From an uncultured Bacteroidota bacterium (GTDB lineage Bacteria > Bacteroidota > Bacteroidia > Bacteroidales > VadinHA17), in assembly GCA_903865465.1 (NCBI GenBank), contig CAIPJU010000248.1:1-8940 (forward strand): a stretch of DNA of 8,940 nucleotides, read 5' to 3'. Made by a program: the position numbers and the translations under genes. The notes beneath the pieces were generated by a model that was not told where the DNA came from, searched no databases, and worked only from the letters and a program-made list of their open reading frames with translations. Position 1 is the first letter of the stretch; the number at the start of each line of letters is the position of its first letter. Shown here in pieces: positions 5,532-8,940 of the stretch.

Positions 5532-6239
5532 TTATTTCCCCAACAATAGGTTTTTTCTGGGCTGTGAAGTTATGAAATCTTTCAGATAGAGAGGTTCAAA
5601 ATATGCTACATCTTCAAACCTGCCCTTATTAAAATCATCATAAACAGGTTTGAGCATGTGTGAGGCTGATATTCTGAAGTCGTCAGCGTGATGAATGTTC
5701 TTCCTTTTTATTACATCCAGGCACTTGGCAGCTCCACTTCCAAAGAGAACAATTTTTTGGGATTCAGGAAAGTTGCTGAAGGTATCAGCTGTTATAATTT
5801 CAGCAGTTATATCCTTTAATATTTTGCCATTGTTATCGTAGAGAGCATAATATATCTCCATTCGCCTTGCATCGAGCATGGGGCAGAAAATAGTGTCATT
5901 TTCTTCATAATCAGGCTGGAAATCATTAACAGAGATGCCGTAAAACATCGACAGGGTTGTGTCGATACCAATTAGTGGTAACGCTGCAGAATATGCAAGA
6001 CCCTTTGCAGCTGATACTCCTATCCTCAGTCCTGTATACGAACCAGGGCCCTTGCTCACTGCTATAGCATCGAGATCAGAGGCCCTGATGGAATTCTCTT
6101 TTAGAATTTCCTCAATAAAAAGTGTAAGAAGGGAAGCGTGCGATTTTGATTCGTCGCTCTCCTTCAGGGATATTACACCGGAACTATCAATTAAAGCTAC
6201 TGAGCAGAGTTCTGTTGCTGTCTCAAGGCAAATTATCAT
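5532..6239 (-). CDS. tsaB: TsaB, scaffold subunit of the tRNA t6A37 threonylcarbamoyl transferase
   Basis: TsaB (YeaZ) dimerises with TsaD and, with TsaE, transfers the threonylcarbamoyl group from threonylcarbamoyl-AMP to A37 of tRNAs that read ANN codons. The 235-residue protein shows the ASKHA-like fold signatures: L-E-T-A-T at 5-9, S-H-A-S at 33-36, and the hallmark V-S-K-G-P-G-S-Y-T-G-L-R-I-G at 61-74. The C-terminal F-E-P-L-Y-L-K-D-F is the usual tail motif. Length is normal and nothing is missing. TsaD, TsaE and TsaC are not in the window. The ATG at 6239 starts 21 bases after the adaptor gene; a small imperfect hairpin (6241-6258) fills that gap. The next gene follows after 2 or 32 bases depending on its start, consistent with an operon. 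Confidence 0.96.
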   Translation of the reverse strand: MIICLETATELCSVALIDSSGVISLKESDESKSHASLLTLFIEEILKENSIRASDLDAIAVSKGPGSYTGLRIGVSAAKGLAYSAALPLIGIDTTLSMFYGISVNDFQPDYEENDTIFCPMLDARRMEIYYALYDNNGKILKDITAEIITADTFSNFPESQKIVLFGSGAAKCLDVIKRKNIHHADDFRISASHMLKPVYDDFNKGRFEDVAYFEPLYLKDFITSQPRKNLLLGK

Positions 6240-6260
6240 ACTGACTACAATAGTTCAGGT

Positions 6261-7520
6261 CTATTTCTCCTTAAAGAGCTGTTCTTTTTTAACAACTTCG
6301 ATAAGAGTACTGTCTGTCAGCTTCTTGCTTATTGCGCTGAAAGGTGCAGTAATAACCTTATCGTTTTCCGCAACTCCCGACAGAATTTCGATATATGAAT
6401 TATCCTGAATACCGGTTTTTACATCTTTTGCAAGAGCATATTTCCCGTCGGAAATAAATACAAGAGTACGAATATCACTCTTTTTACCTGAAGTTGTAAC
6501 CTTGATTGTATCAGTTCGTGTTGTAACTGACTGGATAGGAACAGTAAGAATTCCTTCTTTCGATTCTGTCTGTATCTCAACCGAGGCTGTCATTCCCGGA
6601 CGAAGCGGATTGGGTCCTACATTAGGGCCAAGCACTTTATAAGATTCAGGAATCACAAGTATTTTTACATCGAAGTTGGTAACCTGATCGGCTGAGACAC
6701 CTGTGGTCTTAGCCGAGTTGGCTATTTCGGTAACAATGCCCTTGAGTTTTTTATCGAGATAAGCATCGACTTCAATGAGGGCGGTATCGCCAAGCTTAAC
6801 CTTCACAATATCATTTTCATTGACCTGTACCTGAGCTTCCATTCTTGAAAGATCAGCAACCCTGAGCATCTCGGTTCCTGCCATCAGGTTGGTTCCTGCA
6901 ACCCTCTCACCCAGTTCAACCAGTAACATTGAAATAGTACCCGACATAGGGGCATAAATGGATGTCTTGATCAGCGTTTCATTTGCCTCTTTTACAGAAG
7001 CTTCTGCACTTACAACAGCAAATTTAGAAGCATCAACATCTGATTTGGCGACTTTGTAAGATGCCTGAGCCTGTTCGAACTCCGACTGGGAAATTGTCTG
7101 CTGATCAAAGAGCTGCTTGCTTCTTTTGAAAGAAAGTTCGGCTTGCGCAAACTGTGCCTCCGACTGTGCAAGACGTGCTTTTGCAGAACTGATTGCAGCA
7201 ATCGACCTCTCCTTCTGGGAAATATAAACATCGGGTTTGATCCTGAGCAGGAGCTGTCCCTTTTCAACATTCTCTCCCTCCTTAACGGTAAGCTCCACAA
7301 TTTCACCGGAAACATCAGGACTGATCTTAACCTCTTTTTCAGGTTGTATCTTCCCGTTTGCAGATATTGTTTCAATGACGGTTCTTTTTTCAGCATTTTC
7401 AACGGCCACTTTAAGCGTAAGAGGCTTGCCAAACCATCCGCTCTTCTTGCCAACGACAGCTAATATAATAAGAACAAGAACAACAGGAAGTAAAAATTTA
7501 AGTATCTTATTGGTTTTCAT
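6261..7520 (-). CDS. RND/MacA-type periplasmic adaptor (membrane fusion protein)
   Basis: A 419-residue membrane fusion protein that would bridge an inner-membrane pump and a TolC channel. An N-terminal membrane anchor lies at ~7-23 after a lysine-rich start. The beta-barrel strand region begins near 35. The biotinyl-lipoyl domain is split around the coiled-coil hairpin: first half ~64-94 (S-P-D-V-S-G-E-I-V-E-L and G-E-N-V-E-K-G-Q-L), hairpin ~100-182 rich in A, K, Q and E, second half ~186-212 (Y-A-P-M-S-G-T-I). The barrel and membrane-proximal domains follow to ~400, with R-P-G-M-T-A-S-V near 307-314. Layout fits MacA-like adaptors working with MacB ABC permeases as well as RND adaptors; no pump gene is in the window, so substrate and partner are open. 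It starts 18 bases after the TolC gene, which supports a shared transcript and a shared complex. Confidence 0.93.
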   Translation of the reverse strand: MKTNKILKFLLPVVLVLIILAVVGKKSGWFGKPLTLKVAVENAEKRTVIETISANGKIQPEKEVKISPDVSGEIVELTVKEGENVEKGQLLLRIKPDVYISQKERSIAAISSAKARLAQSEAQFAQAELSFKRSKQLFDQQTISQSEFEQAQASYKVAKSDVDASKFAVVSAEASVKEANETLIKTSIYAPMSGTISMLLVELGERVAGTNLMAGTEMLRVADLSRMEAQVQVNENDIVKVKLGDTALIEVDAYLDKKLKGIVTEIANSAKTTGVSADQVTNFDVKILVIPESYKVLGPNVGPNPLRPGMTASVEIQTESKEGILTVPIQSVTTRTDTIKVTTSGKKSDIRTLVFISDGKYALAKDVKTGIQDNSYIEILSGVAENDKVITAPFSAISKKLTDSTLIEVVKKEQLFKEK

Positions 7521-7538
7521 GATTGTGATTTTCAGGGT

Positions 7539-8894
7539 TTATTTTTTTGTTATTTCATCAAGATTAAGCGGAATCCCCTTGTAGAAATCAAGGACTTTGG
7601 TTTTAAAAACAAATTCATATTTTGCCTGCGACATATCTGACTGCGCTTTAAGGAGCGTAGTCTTGGCGGCATTATAATCGACCGATGTCACCATTCCGAC
7701 ATTGAATTTCTGTTCGGTATATCTGAATGACTCTTCAGATGAAGTTACTGCCTTAATACTCGAATTGAACTTCTTAAGGGCGGCAACAGCATCGGTGTAG
7801 GACTGCTGAATATTCTTATAAAGCTGTTTTTTCGTTGCATCGAGCTGGTACTGACTGTTTTCGACCTGAAGCCTTGAGTTGGAAATATTCTTATTAACCG
7901 ACCATCCGTTCAGAATTGGAATCGACATTGCAATCCCCAGGTCAGAGTTCTGATTGTTGTTAAACTGTTGATGGAATGATTGAAGAGAAGGCTGGTTAGG
8001 TATGTAAGTATAGCGTGTGTTAAAGGAATGGCTGAGCGAGATCCTCGGGCTTCTTGCACCCTGTGCCATCTTTAAGCCATACCTGGTTGCAGAGAGATTC
8101 AATTCGGAACTCTTTATCTCGGGTCTGTTCTTTTCTGCTATCTGGTAAATATCATCAATATTACCTGCGACTATCGCATTAGGATCGACGATAATCTGAG
8201 GGGTCACAATCTCAAATCCTGCAGGTGATTTTAACTCCAGGAATTGAGTAATATTCAGATAAGATGTTTCGAGAAGGTTTTGCATATTAACCAGGGCAAG
8301 TTCTTCCTGTGCTGCCTGAGCTTCAATTTGCAAAAGGTTCCCTTTGGCAACGCTTCCTGCATCGACAAGCTTCTTTGTTTTTTCAATCTGCTGAAGAGTG
8401 ATGTTGAGCTGGTTCTGGTTTGCAGCAACAAGCTCCTTGTTAAGAAGTATCTGCAGATATGCGAGGGCAACATTAAGAGCAACATTGTCCTTTATGTTCT
8501 TCAGATCCTCCTGGCTGGCCAGCACCTGATAACGGTTCATCATTATTGAATTATAATTCTGCAGACCGTTGAAGATAGGTGTCGAACCACCCAGGTAAAA
8601 ATAATCAGAACGGATTGTCTGGTTAAAGAACTGGTAGGTATTCTGGTCGAGAGCCCTTCCGAATGAATAGTCATGGGAGATCTGGCCATTCAATGTTGGC
8701 AGAAGCTTCATCTTGGCAAGATCGAGGGAATTCTGACGGATCTCTGTCTGAATAACCTGCTGCTTAATCTGGATGTTATTGTCAACAGCATACTTTATGC
8801 AATCTTCAAGTGACCAGGTTTTCTGTTGTGAGAAAAGAAACCCGGAAGAAGATATAAGACAGGCTGTTATAATAGGTATGATTTTTTTGTACAT
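7539..8894 (-). CDS. TolC family outer-membrane efflux protein
   Basis: A 451-residue outer-membrane channel of the OEP/TolC family, expected to trimerise into a barrel plus periplasmic helical tunnel and dock with the adaptor encoded next. Signal peptide ~1-22 (MYKK, hydrophobic core I-I-P-I-I-T-A-C-L-I, then S-S-S-G-F-L-F-S) with cleavage likely before Q23-Q24. The mature protein opens with W-S-L-E-D-C-I-K-Y-A-V-D-N-N (27-40), the standard start of Bacteroidota TolC proteins. Two OEP repeats are visible at ~28-215 and ~235-440, each with long amphipathic helices rich in Q, N, A and K. C12 sits inside the hydrophobic core and is not in a convincing lipobox. A run of seven As covers codons 3-5 and another lies close to the stop; both are places where polymerase or replication slippage could occur, but the frame is intact. 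Only 46 bases precede the start, with no promoter or Shine-Dalgarno sequence I can support. Confidence 0.94.
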   Translation of the reverse strand: MYKKIIPIITACLISSSGFLFSQQKTWSLEDCIKYAVDNNIQIKQQVIQTEIRQNSLDLAKMKLLPTLNGQISHDYSFGRALDQNTYQFFNQTIRSDYFYLGGSTPIFNGLQNYNSIMMNRYQVLASQEDLKNIKDNVALNVALAYLQILLNKELVAANQNQLNITLQQIEKTKKLVDAGSVAKGNLLQIEAQAAQEELALVNMQNLLETSYLNITQFLELKSPAGFEIVTPQIIVDPNAIVAGNIDDIYQIAEKNRPEIKSSELNLSATRYGLKMAQGARSPRISLSHSFNTRYTYIPNQPSLQSFHQQFNNNQNSDLGIAMSIPILNGWSVNKNISNSRLQVENSQYQLDATKKQLYKNIQQSYTDAVAALKKFNSSIKAVTSSEESFRYTEQKFNVGMVTSVDYNAAKTTLLKAQSDMSQAKYEFVFKTKVLDFYKGIPLNLDEITKK

Positions 8895-8940
8895 ATAATT
8901 TTTATGGTTTGAGAGTATGAGCGTTAATAGGTTAATATCA

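Larger units (their letters stand above)
2889..8894 (-). other. Apparent six-gene minus-strand operon
   Basis: Transcription order is TolC-type protein, periplasmic adaptor, tsaB, DUF3108 protein, efp, phosphatase. Gaps are 18, 21, 2 or 32, 33 and 7 bases. None contains a hairpin with a T-tract or a TTTG/TAnnTTTG promoter pair. Envelope efflux, tRNA modification, translation elongation and signalling are therefore probably expressed together at least in part. A promoter inside a coding region cannot be excluded by eye. No terminator is visible after the last gene, whose stop is one base from the tyrS stop. Confidence 0.6.

Noticed and set aside
7010..7453. Minus-strand 147-codon open frame inside the adaptor gene
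   Set aside because: It is an out-of-frame shadow of the adaptor coiled-coil region, rich in R, L and S with no family features.

Overview
The window looks like chromosomal DNA of a member of the Bacteroidota. The tRNA gene has a textbook Bacteroidota promoter (TTTG, 19 bases, TATTTTTG). Most start codons lack a clear Shine-Dalgarno sequence, the tRNA does not encode its CCA end, and the protein families (a DUF3108 exported protein, and a TolC protein whose mature end carries W-S-L-E-D-C-I) fit that phylum. No phage, transposon, CRISPR array or defence locus is visible.

Layout. Bases 1-300 are AT-rich and hold only what looks like a decayed minus-strand reading frame. Bases 305-553 are a complete minus-strand tRNA-Arg(CCU) unit: promoter, a broken tRNA-Arg copy carrying a 20-base palindrome, the intact tRNA, and an intrinsic terminator. 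Bases 554-1017 have no gene but contain diverged, partly inverted repeats. On the plus strand follow cvpA (a small membrane protein) and tyrS (tyrosyl-tRNA synthetase). tyrS meets a long minus-strand block tail to tail with one base between the stop codons.

That block, in transcription order from 8894 down to 2889, is: TolC-type outer-membrane protein, RND/MacA-type periplasmic adaptor, tsaB, DUF3108 exported protein, efp, and a SpoIIE/RsbU-type PP2C phosphatase. Gaps are 2 to 33 bases and no internal terminator or promoter was seen, so one transcript is plausible. It starts with two envelope efflux parts whose inner-membrane pump is not in the window. It continues with two translation-support genes (TsaB for t6A37 of ANN-decoding tRNAs, EF-P for polyproline stalls) and ends with a signalling phosphatase. 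tRNA-Arg(CCU) reads AGG, an ANN codon, so it is an expected t6A substrate; together with tyrS, translation is the common theme.

The protein-coding genes are ordinary members of known families. The least ordinary part is the tRNA-Arg unit: the promoter abuts a truncated, palindrome-bearing copy of the tRNA, so the functional tRNA is apparently transcribed behind a piece of itself. I found no convincing undescribed multi-gene system.
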